DNA of 64,000 nt from positions 10,516 to 74,515 of the forward strand of contig JBBAKM010000015.1 of assembly GCA_040403495.1 (NCBI GenBank). Direction: 5' to 3'. Below the pieces are notes generated by a model. The model worked only from the letters and a program-made list of their open reading frames with translations, was not told the DNA's origin and did no database searches. Shown one piece after another: positions 17,115 through 26,736 of the stretch; within the stretch, counting starts at the first letter, position 1, and each line of letters starts with the position of its first letter. Made by a program: the position numbers and the translations under genes. The stretch comes from JABMMZ01 sp040403495 (GTDB lineage: Bacteria > Bacteroidota > Bacteroidia > NS11-12g > UBA955).

Positions 17115-17393
17115 TTATTCAATAATAACGAAAATATCTTCGTTGTCTTTTTTCATCAGATATTTTTCTCTGGCAAATTTCTCTAAATTTTTAATGTTTG
17201 AGAACAATGCTTTTTCTTCTTTTCTTAAGGTGTCAATTTCATTGGTATAAAACTCTTTTTTATCCTCTAATTCATTAATACTACTTCTTATTTTTATTAA
17301 GTCAATAATATTATTGCTGTCAAAAATCAACATCCATACAATGATAAATGTAGCAATAACCCAATAGCGATATTTAATCCAAAGTTGTTTCAA
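17115..17393 (-). CDS. FtsB/DivIC-family septum formation initiator
   Basis: 92 residues: a short cytoplasmic tail, one membrane helix (residues 9-26, YWVIATFIIVWMLIFDS) and a periplasmic coiled coil (about 32-70), ending with REKYLMKKDNEDIFVI, the family's conserved arginine/tyrosine/GE-like region. Such proteins bridge FtsL and FtsQ in the divisome. It starts at TTG 17393, 7 nt after a TATTTTTG box. It stands alone between queE and queD. Confidence 0.85.
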   Translation of the reverse strand: MKQLWIKYRYWVIATFIIVWMLIFDSNNIIDLIKIRSSINELEDKKEFYTNEIDTLRKEEKALFSNIKNLEKFAREKYLMKKDNEDIFVIIE

Positions 17394-17400
17394 TCCGATT

Positions 17401-17408
17401 CAAAAATA
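17401..17408 (-). promoter_or_regulatory. -7 box (TATTTTTG) of the FtsB/DivIC-like gene
   Basis: Minus-strand TATTTTTG at 17408-17401, separated by 7 nt from the TTG start at 17393. This supports the TTG start and a nearly leaderless transcript. No -33 TTG was found. Confidence 0.5.
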
Positions 17409-17454
17409 GTGAAATAAAGTAAGTTCGAAAATCTAATTTATTGACAATTGTCCT

Positions 17455-17895
17455 TTAAAGTAGAACCGAAGGGCCGTAATATTCAACTGAGTTGTTTTTG
17501 GTTTCAACCAAGTGAAGTTTGTGTAAATAAACCCCTTCAGGCAAATGTTGCGTCAATATTTCCCAAATAGCAATAACGATATTTTCTATTGAAGGAAGTA
17601 CATCTTTAAGAAAAGGCACATCTAAATTGAGGTTTTTATGGTCAAGTTTTTCCACAACTTCAGTGTCAATAATCTTTTTTAATCTTTTAAGGTCCATCAC
17701 AAAACCGGTATCAGGATTTGGATGTCCTTTTATAGTCACCAATAAGTCGAAATTGTGACCATGCCAATTTTCATTAGCACATTTTCCGAACACTTCGTCG
17801 TTTTCTTCTTTGGTCCATTTTGGATTATAAAGTTTATGAGCCGCATTAAAATGTGCTTTTCTTGTAATGAATAATACAGGCAAGGGTTGATTCAT
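17455..17895 (-). CDS. queD: 6-carboxy-5,6,7,8-tetrahydropterin synthase
   Basis: Makes 6-carboxytetrahydropterin from dihydroneopterin triphosphate, the step before QueE. It has 146 residues. Zinc ligands are the histidines in HFNAAHKL and WHGHNFD; the catalytic cysteine lies in FGKCANENWHGHNF. The Glu-rich C-terminus (LHLVETKNNSVEY) completes the active site. A separate short-leader promoter box lies 11 nt upstream. A PTPS-like role in biopterin synthesis is less likely given queE nearby. Confidence 0.93.
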   Translation of the reverse strand: MNQPLPVLFITRKAHFNAAHKLYNPKWTKEENDEVFGKCANENWHGHNFDLLVTIKGHPNPDTGFVMDLKRLKKIIDTEVVEKLDHKNLNLDVPFLKDVLPSIENIVIAIWEILTQHLPEGVYLHKLHLVETKNNSVEYYGPSVLL

Positions 17896-17903
17896 AAAAT
17901 AGA

Positions 17904-17935
17904 TTGCAAATTTAAATTATTATTAATTATTTTTG
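17904..17935 (+). promoter_or_regulatory. Promoter of hldD (TTG-21-TAnnTTTG)
   Basis: TTG at 17904-17906, 21-nt spacer, TATTTTTG at 17928-17935. The hldD ATG at 17953 is 17 nt downstream. This rules out the further upstream in-frame starts around 17887. Confidence 0.65.
17907..17914 (-). promoter_or_regulatory. -7 box (TAAATTTG) of queD
   Basis: Minus-strand TAAATTTG at 17914-17907, 11 nt before the queD ATG. It directly abuts the hldD -33 TTG at 17904-17906, so the two divergent promoters interleave. Confidence 0.5.
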
Positions 17936-17952
17936 ATGATTCAGTAATTAAA

Positions 17953-18918
17953 ATGATAATAATAACGGGAGCCGCTGGTTTTATTGGGAGTTGTTTGGTT
18001 TCAAAACTAAATTTAGAGGGGTTTGTTGACTTAATTTTGGTCGATGATTTCACTAAAACCTACAAAGAAAAGAATTTAATCAATGCTAAATACACGGAAA
18101 AAGTTGAAAGAATGCAGTTTTTCGACTGGGCTAAGGGCAAAGAAAACCAAATACAGTTTATATTTCACATTGGAGCTAGAACTGATACAACTGAATTTGA
18201 TACGCTGATTTTTGATGAGTTAAATTTGCATTATTCTCAATCCCTTTGGAACTATTGTGTAGAAGGTGGAATTCCATTGGTGTATGCTAGTAGTGCTGCC
18301 ACTTATGGTATGGGTGAATTTGGTTTTGATGATGAAATAGTGAACGATGAAGTTTTAAAACCATTGAATCCTTATGGTTTAAGTAAGTTGCAATTTGATT
18401 GTTGGGCAAAAGCACAAGAAAGAAAGCCGTTTTTTTGGGCTGGATTTAAATTTTTTAATGTGTATGGTCCAAACGAATATCACAAAGGACGAATGGCCTC
18501 TGTGGTTTTTCATGCTTTTAATCAAATAAAAGCCAATAATGAATTGAAATTATTCAAATCGCACCATCCCGACTACAAAGATGGTGAACAAAAAAGAGAC
18601 TTTGTTTATGTAAAAGATGTTGTAAATGTACTTTTTAATGCCATGATAATGAGAAGTGAATCGGGTATTTATAACTTAGGAAGTGGTAATGCTCGTACTT
18701 TTAATGAAATGGCTGCTGCAATATTTTCAGCCCTAAAAATCCCCACAAAGATTTCCTATTTTGATACCCCAATCGACATAAGAAATACTTACCAATATTT
18801 TACTGAAGCCAATATGGATAAAATCAAAAAAGCAGGGTATTACAGCGATTTTATGACGATTGAAGAGGGTGTTAAGGATTACATTCAACAGTATCTTCAA
18901 ACCAATCAATATTTATAA
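17953..18918 (+). CDS. hldD: ADP-L-glycero-D-manno-heptose 6-epimerase
   Basis: Converts ADP-D,D-heptose into ADP-L,D-heptose for the LPS inner core. It has 321 residues from ATG 17953. The N-terminal NADP motif is MIIITGAAGFIGS. VYASSAATYG and the YxxxK pair in NPYGLSKLQFD are the short-chain dehydrogenase active site. FKFFNVYGPNEYHKGRMASV is the substrate region typical of HldD. First gene of a long plus-strand run; the next gene starts 1 nt after its stop. hldE-type adenylyltransferase is at 42502. Confidence 0.94.
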   Translation: MIIITGAAGFIGSCLVSKLNLEGFVDLILVDDFTKTYKEKNLINAKYTEKVERMQFFDWAKGKENQIQFIFHIGARTDTTEFDTLIFDELNLHYSQSLWNYCVEGGIPLVYASSAATYGMGEFGFDDEIVNDEVLKPLNPYGLSKLQFDCWAKAQERKPFFWAGFKFFNVYGPNEYHKGRMASVVFHAFNQIKANNELKLFKSHHPDYKDGEQKRDFVYVKDVVNVLFNAMIMRSESGIYNLGSGNARTFNEMAAAIFSALKIPTKISYFDTPIDIRNTYQYFTEANMDKIKKAGYYSDFMTIEEGVKDYIQQYLQTNQYL

Positions 18919-18919
18919 T

Positions 18920-21900
18920 TTGAAACGTTTTGTTTTTTTAATAGCGTCTATAGTCTTGTTTTTTGTTGGTGTTTTCATCGGCAATAACTCAAGTGTTGAA
19001 CGTTATTATCAAAACAAGGCCAATGAATTTCTGAGTGATGAGCTCAGTAAATTTGAAGAGATTCAAACTTTGCTTGTGAATGACCCAAGCTTGAAACAAT
19101 CCATTGCAAAATTGGATGCCAAGTTGCTGCCTACACAATTGTTGGAAAATTATCATTTAAGTCTGTTTGTTTATAATAAAAACAATTGTGTTCTGTGGAC
19201 GGATAATCAAACACTCCATCATCACTTTGGAATAAATAAACATGCCAAAACATACCAAATTCAAAACCAAAATGGTTGGTATCAAATAGTGGCTAAAGAA
19301 ATTGATAGCTTTGATGTTTATTGCTACTTTAACTATTACAGAAAGTTTCCTATATCAAGTGAATTCTTTAAAAGCGGATTTCATTCTAGTTTGAATTTGA
19401 AGTCTGTTCAGTTGATAGACAGTGAGTTGAAAAATTTAAGTGAAGGTAATATTACCCGTAGTGAGTCATTGCCCGAAGTTGAAAATACTGGTTTTGCGGC
19501 AAGTAAAATCAATAGATTACAGCTGTATTTTTTGTTTTTTAGTGTGTTGTTTTTTTTGATTTACATCATTTGGGGTATTTATAATTATACCATCCCGCTG
19601 CATACTTCTTTGTTACATGTAATGTGGTTTTTAACCATAAGTTCTTGTTTTGTTTTATTTGATTTTTATTTCATTAATCTCGACGCATTTACCTTTTTTT
19701 CGCCCGAATTAGCCGCCTACAGCCATTTGGTTCCCTCGTTTGGACACGGTTTATTGTTGGCATTTATTGTTTTGCTTATTAGTGGATTGGCGTATTGGTA
19801 CAGTCAAAATAATTGGAAGATAAAGGTAAAATCAATTTATTTATACAGCTCAATAATTGCAATAAAGTCCTTTTTATGGCTAACCATTGTTTTAGTGGTT
19901 TTGCCCGATTTTGTCAACAATTCTTATGTAAACTACGATTTTAAAGATGTTTCTAACTTATCTGTATTCTCGTTTTTTGGTTTTTTTAATATTTTTATAC
20001 TCGTTTCTGTTTGGATTATATTGAATCGAATATTCAGAAATAGTTTAGTTTTTTCTGTTGATGAGTTTAAGCAGAATTGGAAGCTGAATGGATTGATTTA
20101 TTTGTTTTGCGTGTTGTTGTTTCGATTTATTCAAGGTGAAAACTTGTTCTTATTGGTTTCCTGTTTTGTGTTTTTGTTAATCGTTGATTGGTTCGTGTTT
20201 AAACCTGTCCGATTAAGAATCAATCACTTATTCTGGGTTTTTTCTTTGTCCGCAGGTTTGTTGTCGGTTCAGTTGGAACAATTAAATAGTCACAAAGAAA
20301 AGGAACAAAGAAAAATATTTGCCAATAAAATTATCTCTAACCAAGATGCTGAAGTTGAGTTTAAACTCAATAAAATAGAAAATGAAATGATAGCCACTTC
20401 TGCTTTTGAGCGGTTTTATTATTTCAAAGGCTCAGATTATCAGGAACTAGAGTTGAATTTTAAGTTTACTTATCTCAACGATTTTGTGAAGTCTTACAAC
20501 ATCGATTTTATGAGTTATGACAGTTCAGGCAGTAATTTAAGTCCCAATAATATTGAATTTGCCTTTATTGATCAGTTGTACAATAGCTCAATAAACAAAG
20601 GGTTTACCAATTACTTTTTATTTATTAAAGATATCAATTACCTAGGTGCCTACATAGCCAAATATGAAATTTGTCCCGAAAAACATACTCTCGGATATGT
20701 GTATTTATTGCTAACCCCTAAAATCAAAAGCGAGACTTATAATTTGGATTATTTTTTCAGTTTGGATAATAATTTTAATCCCCAAAATAAAAAGTATGCT
20801 TATGCCGTCTATAGCAACAATCAATTAGTGAAATCTTCAGGGAACTATTCTTATAAATTGGTAAAAGATTACGAGTTCGATTTGAAAGGCGATGAATCTT
20901 TTGTTGATTTTAATAAGTATTCACATTTTTACAAACGAATAGATTCTGAGTCCTTTATTTTGGTGTCGAAAAAGGAGTATTCCAAAGACCGTATTTTTTC
21001 AGTGTTTTCTTTCGCTTTCTTTTTATTCAATCTTTTCTTGGCAATTCTTGTGGGGTGTGTTTATTTACTGGTTTATGTTCTGTATTTATTCAGAAGAAAA
21101 AGGCTGTTTATGCACTTGTATGTTAAGTTAACCAAACTGTTTAGGTTGATTAACTTGGATAAAATATACTTGGAAACTAAAATCAGGTTTTACTTTTTGA
21201 TACTTTCTTTAGGCATCTTTTTTACGCTTATCTTAGTGGTTGTTAACAATGTAAGTAACAATTTCAAAGACCAGCAAAGGGAATTGCTCGACAAGCAAAT
21301 GATGCAAATTACCAATGAGATTGAATTGTCTTTTCAAAATAATAATGGAGGGTCTATTCGAAATTTGATTAAGGATTTGGCTAATCAGTTTGAACTAGAC
21401 ATTAATTTTTATCACACCGACGGTACGTTATATCAAACGGCCAATAACAGAATGTTTTTTGATGGATGGTTCTCTAATTTTATTAATCCTTTGGCATACA
21501 ATGAAATAGTGGTTAATAAAAAGTCGCAGTTCAAGCAAATGGAGCAAATAGGAAACCTGAAATACACGGCTTCATACGGGACTATTTTCGACAAAGACAG
21601 GCAATTGGTTGGTTTTTTAAATGTACCCTATTTTTCGAGAAACTTAGATTTGAACGAACAATTTTCAAACTTTTTGAGCAGTTTAATCAATATTTTAATC
21701 GTGATGTTGGTTTTAACATTGTTGCTTTCTATGCAAATAGGCGCAGGATTGGTTAAACCCTTAAAACTCGTTATTGAAAGTCTTACCAAAATTAAACTAG
21801 GTAGTTCAAATGAACCTATTCAAATTTCGCGAAATGATGAGATAGGACAGTTGGTGATGCAATACAATCACATGTTAGAGAAGCTTGAAGAGAGTTCCAA

Positions 21901-22588
21901 TAAGTTGGCATTGAGTGAAAGGGAGGGTGCTTGGAAGGAAATGGCTAAACAGGTGGCTCATGAAATCAAAAATCCACTGACACCAATGAAGCTGCATTTA
22001 CAGCATTTGCAGTTTTTGATTCAAAGAAAAGACCCCAATTTAACAGAAAAAATAACGGAAGTTAGTAAAATATTGATTGAGCAGATAGACCAATTGAGTC
22101 ACATGGCAGAAGAGTTTTCATCGTTTGCCAAAATGCCGATTTCTATAATTGAAAAAGTAAATGTTGAACAGATATTGCAAACAACAGTTCAATTGTTTAC
22201 CTCTTTTAATCAGTTGGAAATTGAAATAAACACTTTGGCACAAACAGTCGAAGTAAATGCTGACCCTCAACAGTTGCAAAGGGTGTTTACCAATGTGATT
22301 AAAAATGCACACCAAGCAGTAAAAGAGTCAGAAGTTTGTGTTCTCAAAATAGACACTAAAGTGACAGGAAATTCCATATTGATTTCATTTACAGACAATG
22401 GAAAAGGAATAGAACCGGAACTCAAAGACAAGTTGTTTGTGCCTAATTTTAGCACCAAAAACTCAGGAATGGGATTAGGTCTTTCTATTAGTAAAAGAAT
22501 AATAGAGGGCTTCAATGGTGAAATTTGGTTTGAAAGTGAGGTCAATATCGGCACTACATTTTACGTTAAGTTACCAATAATCGTATAA
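18920..22588 (+). CDS. Large multi-pass sensor histidine kinase with HAMP domain
   Basis: 1222 residues from TTG 18920 (LKRFVFLIASIVLFFVGVFIG, first membrane helix). A periplasmic part, a block of six or so helices (about 195-450), a second extracytoplasmic domain (about 460-690), two more helices with a sensory domain (about 750-930), a HAMP-like linker (PLKLVIESLTKIKLGSSNEPI), then the kinase core. H1014 lies in VAHEIKNPLTPMKLHLQ, the NtrY-like H box. N box NVIKNAHQAV, G boxes DNGKGIEP and GMGLGLSISKRI follow. No response regulator is adjacent, so its output is unknown. The nearest downstream gene encodes an outer-membrane protein. Confidence 0.88.
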   Translation: MKRFVFLIASIVLFFVGVFIGNNSSVERYYQNKANEFLSDELSKFEEIQTLLVNDPSLKQSIAKLDAKLLPTQLLENYHLSLFVYNKNNCVLWTDNQTLHHHFGINKHAKTYQIQNQNGWYQIVAKEIDSFDVYCYFNYYRKFPISSEFFKSGFHSSLNLKSVQLIDSELKNLSEGNITRSESLPEVENTGFAASKINRLQLYFLFFSVLFFLIYIIWGIYNYTIPLHTSLLHVMWFLTISSCFVLFDFYFINLDAFTFFSPELAAYSHLVPSFGHGLLLAFIVLLISGLAYWYSQNNWKIKVKSIYLYSSIIAIKSFLWLTIVLVVLPDFVNNSYVNYDFKDVSNLSVFSFFGFFNIFILVSVWIILNRIFRNSLVFSVDEFKQNWKLNGLIYLFCVLLFRFIQGENLFLLVSCFVFLLIVDWFVFKPVRLRINHLFWVFSLSAGLLSVQLEQLNSHKEKEQRKIFANKIISNQDAEVEFKLNKIENEMIATSAFERFYYFKGSDYQELELNFKFTYLNDFVKSYNIDFMSYDSSGSNLSPNNIEFAFIDQLYNSSINKGFTNYFLFIKDINYLGAYIAKYEICPEKHTLGYVYLLLTPKIKSETYNLDYFFSLDNNFNPQNKKYAYAVYSNNQLVKSSGNYSYKLVKDYEFDLKGDESFVDFNKYSHFYKRIDSESFILVSKKEYSKDRIFSVFSFAFFLFNLFLAILVGCVYLLVYVLYLFRRKRLFMHLYVKLTKLFRLINLDKIYLETKIRFYFLILSLGIFFTLILVVVNNVSNNFKDQQRELLDKQMMQITNEIELSFQNNNGGSIRNLIKDLANQFELDINFYHTDGTLYQTANNRMFFDGWFSNFINPLAYNEIVVNKKSQFKQMEQIGNLKYTASYGTIFDKDRQLVGFLNVPYFSRNLDLNEQFSNFLSSLINILIVMLVLTLLLSMQIGAGLVKPLKLVIESLTKIKLGSSNEPIQISRNDEIGQLVMQYNHMLEKLEESSNKLALSEREGAWKEMAKQVAHEIKNPLTPMKLHLQHLQFLIQRKDPNLTEKITEVSKILIEQIDQLSHMAEEFSSFAKMPISIIEKVNVEQILQTTVQLFTSFNQLEIEINTLAQTVEVNADPQQLQRVFTNVIKNAHQAVKESEVCVLKIDTKVTGNSILISFTDNGKGIEPELKDKLFVPNFSTKNSGMGLGLSISKRIIEGFNGEIWFESEVNIGTTFYVKLPIIV

Positions 22589-22611
22589 TTATTTTTAGGA
22601 CTTATTCAATA

Positions 22612-25600
22612 TTGATAATTGCTTTGTTTACTTCATACAATGGTTTGAAGGCGCAACAGTATCAGTCTAATTACAGGTCAAAACAAGTGCTAATTGTATC
22701 GGACACTTTGATTCTTGATACCCAAGCCTTTATTTGGACAAGTTTACAAGTGAGTCACTTGGGGAAAGACGTAAAACAATGGTGCAAGCCCTTAAAAGAT
22801 GGTAGAATTTTAGTTGATACGAGCTTAATGAACAAAGTGTTATTGTTTAACTACAGGGTTTTTGATCCTGCTGTTTTTAAAGCGTACTATCGGAAAAGTG
22901 AAAAATTAATTGAGCCTTATTTTACAGAACAACCGCGGTTTTTTTACAATTACAATGAGCAATCCGAGGTCGATAAATTGTATTTCGGGACAGGTTTGAA
23001 TGTGTCGGGAAATATTTCCAGAGGATTGTCCGTAGGTAATGCGCAAGATGTTGTGCTTAACAGTAATTTAAATTTGCAAATGAGTGGGAAATTAGGAAAA
23101 GGGGTGTCGATTTTGGCCGCAATTAGTGACGAAAATAATCCAATTCAACCACAGGGGAATACCCAACAAATTCAAGATTTTGATAAGGTGTACATCACCA
23201 TTTTTAAGGACAGTACTCAAATGACAGTAGGGGATTTTTTGATGCAAAATAACCGTAATAATTACTTCATGAAATATTACAAAAAATCGAGGGGATTGCA
23301 ACTAAATCATTTGTCAACATTAAAGGGAGGTAAGTTGTATTCGGGAATAGATGCGGCAGTTTCCAGAGGTAAATTTGTGCGAAATGAATTTCAGGGTATT
23401 GAGGGCAACCAAGGGCCTTATCGCCTTTCAGGTTCCAATAATGAGCAAAATATTATTGTAATTTCAGGAACGGAGGTGGTTTACCTTGACGGAAATAGAC
23501 TTGAAAGAGGGCAGCAAAACGACTATGTTATCGATTATAACGTGGGAGAAATTGTGTTTATGCCCCGAAAATTAATCAATCAGTTTAGCAGGATAGTGGT
23601 GGAATTTCAATACAGTGACAGAAACTATAACCGAAGTGTTTTTACCGTTTCAAATGTTTTTCAAACGGGTAAATGGACCAATTCTGTGCATTATTTTACC
23701 GAACAAGACAGCCGTTTTCAACCAACAGATACTTCAAACCGTGGGCAAATACAATCGATACTTGAAAATGCAGGAGACAATAAACCGCTTTTTGAGTCTA
23801 TCAGAACTTTTAGAGCCTTTCAATCTGATAGAGTGAATTACTTAAAAAGAGACTCCTTAGGATATGATATTTATGTTTTTACCAATCAAGAGGGGGTTGA
23901 CTCGTTTTATTACAGTGTCAATTTTTCTTATGTAGGAGAAGGGAAAGGAAATTATATCCTTAAGGCATCGTCTGCAAACGGAAGGGTGTTTGAGTGGATT
24001 CAACCGAATGGTACACAAGCGAGAGGTAGTTATGAGCCTTATATTGAGCTAGTTGCTCCACAAAGAATGCAAATGCTAAGTGTGCAATCAGCTTATCAAT
24101 TTAGCAACAATTCAAGCATGAAGTTGGAAGGGGCTTATTCCAATAATAATAAGAATACCTTTAGTACACTCGATAAGTTTAATGACGATGGTATTGGATT
24201 GTTTTTTTCGACCCAACAAAAGCAAATCAAAGTCAAAAAAATGCAAATTGACAATGCCATAAAATTGGAGTATGTCAGCAAGAATTTCAAATTTGTAGAA
24301 AGATACCGAGCCGTGGAATTTAACAGGATATGGAACAGACAGTTAAGTAATCAATCACTAAATAATGTTGTAGCTTCTGAATTTATTGGGGACTTAAATA
24401 CTAAATTTACATTTAATAACAAGCACACGGCCAAAGTTGAACTTTCCAATTATACTAAAATTAATCAATTGGATGGTTTGAGAATGGTTGGTAATTATGC
24501 CTTTCAAGGAACTCAGTTTTCATTCAAAGTAAATGGAGAAAACACACAAACGGCTGAAAAAGGGTTTTTGGTGAATCGACAAAATAAAATCCAATCCTAC
24601 CGCTCTGATTTGGCTTATCAGTTTAAAAAAGTACAATTCGGAGTAAGTGGTGAATTAGAAGAAAGTAGATTTAATAACGACACAAGTGAAGCACTTCAGT
24701 TGCAATCTTTCAAATACGAACAAGTGTCTTTTAACATCAAAAGTTTGTTGACTAAACAATTCAATTATAAGATAGAGGGAAGTGTAAGGCAAGACTATAT
24801 TCCTAGGGGTCAGCAATTCGAGTTTTTTTCTAACAGTATCAATTACTCTATTAATGCGGATTATATTTCCAAGAAAAGTAATCGATTGAGCTTGGTTCAA
24901 ACCTACCGTTATTTTAGGCAAAAAGTAGCCATTGACCAACCTCAAACTGTGCTTGGTAGACTTGAATATGTGTCTACCTTTTTAAAGAAAACAATAGTAA
25001 GTAACAGCTATTACCAAGTGGGAACAGGAAGGGAGCAAAAACGCCAATTCTCTTATTTGCCTGTTTTGTCAGGAACAGGCACACATTCTTGGATAGATTA
25101 CAATGGCAATGGCTTGGAAGAGCTTAATGAATTTGAGGTTGCGGCTTTTAAGGACCAAGCCAATTATGTGAAAGTGTTTTTGCCCACCAACGAATTTATA
25201 TACAGTTATATCAATGAGTTCAATCAAAGTTTTAGAATCCAAGCACCCTTAAATTGGCAGTCGCAAGGGAAGTTCAAAAGGTTTGTAAGTCGTTTCAATA
25301 CAATAACTTCGTACAAAGCGGACAGAAGATTAACTGACAATGATTTAAGAGTGATTTTAAATCCATTTCAACTGAATGTGGCCGATTCTACCTTGATTAC
25401 TGTGAATGGATTAATCAAACAAACAACGTTTTTCAACCGCTCAAATTCCAAGTTTGGTATAGAGCACAATATCCAAACATCGCGTGGAAAGCAGTTTTTG
25501 AACAATGGTTTTGAATGGCGACAACAAGACAAGCAAAGTTTGGTTAATAGAATTGGTATTTCCAAGCAGTTCAACTTAATTGTTCAAGCAGAACAATCTG

Positions 25601-26049
25601 TTAAAAGCAATCAGAGTCAGTTTTTCGAGAACAGGAATTTTAGATACACCTCTCAGATTTTCTCGCCCGAGTTGTTTTACCAATCAAGTAAAGGTTTTAG
25701 ATTAGGGTCATTTTACAAATACACACAAGCTTTAAACGATCCTTTGTTCTCAAAAGACAAAGCCTTTATTCATGAGTTTGGGTTGGAGGGAAGGTACTTT
25801 ATAGTTAACAGAGGCAATATTGATGTGAAGGCCAGTCGATTTAATGTCAATTATTTGGGGAATGTAAGTAGCCCTTTGGGATTCGATATTTTAAATGGAT
25901 TGAACAATGGAAATAATACCACTTGGAGTGTTAGTGTTGGTGGTAAAGCAAAAAATAATCTGCAAATTAATGTTAGTTATGAGGGACGACAAAATCAATT
26001 TGGACCTGTCGTTCACATAGGCAGAGCCGAGGCTAGGTATATTTTCTAG
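22612..26049 (+). CDS. Very large outer-membrane beta-barrel-like protein, function unknown
   Basis: 1145 residues. The N-terminus (LIIALFTSYNGLKAQQ) is a short signal peptide; the start is uncertain: TTG at 22612, or a rare ATT overlapping the kinase stop at 22588. The N-terminal half has an NISRGLSVGNAQDVVLNSNLN motif with ISDENNPIQPQGNTQQIQDFDKV, then TEVVYLDGNRLERGQQNDY and DYNVGEIVFMP, modules also seen in SprA-like Bacteroidota surface proteins. The C-terminal half is long alternating beta strands ending in RAEARYIF. It could be a porin or export channel; no specific role is supportable. Follows the sensor kinase by 23 nt. Confidence 0.7.
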   Translation: MIIALFTSYNGLKAQQYQSNYRSKQVLIVSDTLILDTQAFIWTSLQVSHLGKDVKQWCKPLKDGRILVDTSLMNKVLLFNYRVFDPAVFKAYYRKSEKLIEPYFTEQPRFFYNYNEQSEVDKLYFGTGLNVSGNISRGLSVGNAQDVVLNSNLNLQMSGKLGKGVSILAAISDENNPIQPQGNTQQIQDFDKVYITIFKDSTQMTVGDFLMQNNRNNYFMKYYKKSRGLQLNHLSTLKGGKLYSGIDAAVSRGKFVRNEFQGIEGNQGPYRLSGSNNEQNIIVISGTEVVYLDGNRLERGQQNDYVIDYNVGEIVFMPRKLINQFSRIVVEFQYSDRNYNRSVFTVSNVFQTGKWTNSVHYFTEQDSRFQPTDTSNRGQIQSILENAGDNKPLFESIRTFRAFQSDRVNYLKRDSLGYDIYVFTNQEGVDSFYYSVNFSYVGEGKGNYILKASSANGRVFEWIQPNGTQARGSYEPYIELVAPQRMQMLSVQSAYQFSNNSSMKLEGAYSNNNKNTFSTLDKFNDDGIGLFFSTQQKQIKVKKMQIDNAIKLEYVSKNFKFVERYRAVEFNRIWNRQLSNQSLNNVVASEFIGDLNTKFTFNNKHTAKVELSNYTKINQLDGLRMVGNYAFQGTQFSFKVNGENTQTAEKGFLVNRQNKIQSYRSDLAYQFKKVQFGVSGELEESRFNNDTSEALQLQSFKYEQVSFNIKSLLTKQFNYKIEGSVRQDYIPRGQQFEFFSNSINYSINADYISKKSNRLSLVQTYRYFRQKVAIDQPQTVLGRLEYVSTFLKKTIVSNSYYQVGTGREQKRQFSYLPVLSGTGTHSWIDYNGNGLEELNEFEVAAFKDQANYVKVFLPTNEFIYSYINEFNQSFRIQAPLNWQSQGKFKRFVSRFNTITSYKADRRLTDNDLRVILNPFQLNVADSTLITVNGLIKQTTFFNRSNSKFGIEHNIQTSRGKQFLNNGFEWRQQDKQSLVNRIGISKQFNLIVQAEQSVKSNQSQFFENRNFRYTSQIFSPELFYQSSKGFRLGSFYKYTQALNDPLFSKDKAFIHEFGLEGRYFIVNRGNIDVKASRFNVNYLGNVSSPLGFDILNGLNNGNNTTWSVSVGGKAKNNLQINVSYEGRQNQFGPVVHIGRAEARYIF

Positions 26050-26114
26050 TTTTTTATTGTTTTTTACTAATTATATGGTCATTTTTGTGTCGAGTTGAAA
26101 AAGGTTTAATTTAA

Positions 26115-26708
26115 ATGAGTAGATATAAAAATTTAATAATAGCATTGGTCATTTTTGTGGGCTTTGTTATTGTGTCAATGGTCTTTATCTCTTGGTTTAC
26201 CAAGCACGGAGAAAGATTAGAAGTACCCAAAGTGGAAGGCTTAGCATTGGCAGGTGCAGAGGAGTTGATTGATGAAAATTCTATGGAATTGGTCATTATC
26301 GACTCTGTTTACAACGAAGAAATGAAGCCTTTTACCATTGTAGAACAAGATCCTAAACCCGGAATGATGGTAAAATCGGGTAGAAAAATATATGTTACCG
26401 TTAATACAGGTATAAAACCAAAGGTGAAAATGCCTAAATTGGTAAACGGTTCTTCAAATTTGGCGGCTGTTTTACTTAGAAATGCTGGTTTGAAATTAGG
26501 TAGGGTCGATTCGGTTAAAAGTATTTTTGGAACAGGATTAGTGATTAAACAAAAGTTCAAAAATAAAGAAGTGCTACCTAATACCATGTTAGACAAAGGG
26601 TCTATTATCGATATTGTTGTTTCGAAAATGGTTTCCAATAGTGACACCACCGCATTACAAAATATGCGAAATGGGGTTGAACAAAAAATTCAAGAAGATG
26701 AATTTTAA
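26115..26708 (+). CDS. PASTA-domain membrane-anchored protein
   Basis: 197 residues. One N-terminal membrane helix (about 6-26, LIIALVIFVGFVIVSMVFIS), then two to three PASTA-type repeats: LEVPKVEGLALAGAEELID...IVEQDPKPGMMVKSG, then KVKMPKLVNGSSNLAAVLLRNAGL...VLPNTMLDKGS. PASTA modules bind peptidoglycan or muropeptides; unlike Gram-positive kinases there is no kinase domain. It may sense or anchor to the wall. It lies 65 nt after the outer-membrane protein and 16 nt before the T9SS cargo gene. Confidence 0.88.
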   Translation: MSRYKNLIIALVIFVGFVIVSMVFISWFTKHGERLEVPKVEGLALAGAEELIDENSMELVIIDSVYNEEMKPFTIVEQDPKPGMMVKSGRKIYVTVNTGIKPKVKMPKLVNGSSNLAAVLLRNAGLKLGRVDSVKSIFGTGLVIKQKFKNKEVLPNTMLDKGSIIDIVVSKMVSNSDTTALQNMRNGVEQKIQEDEF

Positions 26709-26719
26709 TCAATTTTAAT

Positions 26720-26727
26720 TATATTTG
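26720..26727 (+). promoter_or_regulatory. -7 box (TATATTTG) of the T9SS cargo gene
   Basis: TATATTTG lies in the gap after the PASTA gene, with its last base 9 nt before ATG 26737. The in-frame TTG at 26725 is within it. No -33 TTG. It suggests an extra promoter inside the operon. Confidence 0.45.
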
Positions 26728-26736
26728 TTGTTCATC

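Noticed and set aside
17887..17952. Extended N-terminus of HldD
   Set aside because: The segment overlaps queD and the promoter boxes, and the family begins directly at MIIITGAAGFIG.
26073..26160. TGGTCATTTTTGTG repeated near the PASTA gene start (26073 and 26145)
   Set aside because: The second copy is coding sequence for the PASTA membrane helix. A short AT-rich match could arise by chance.
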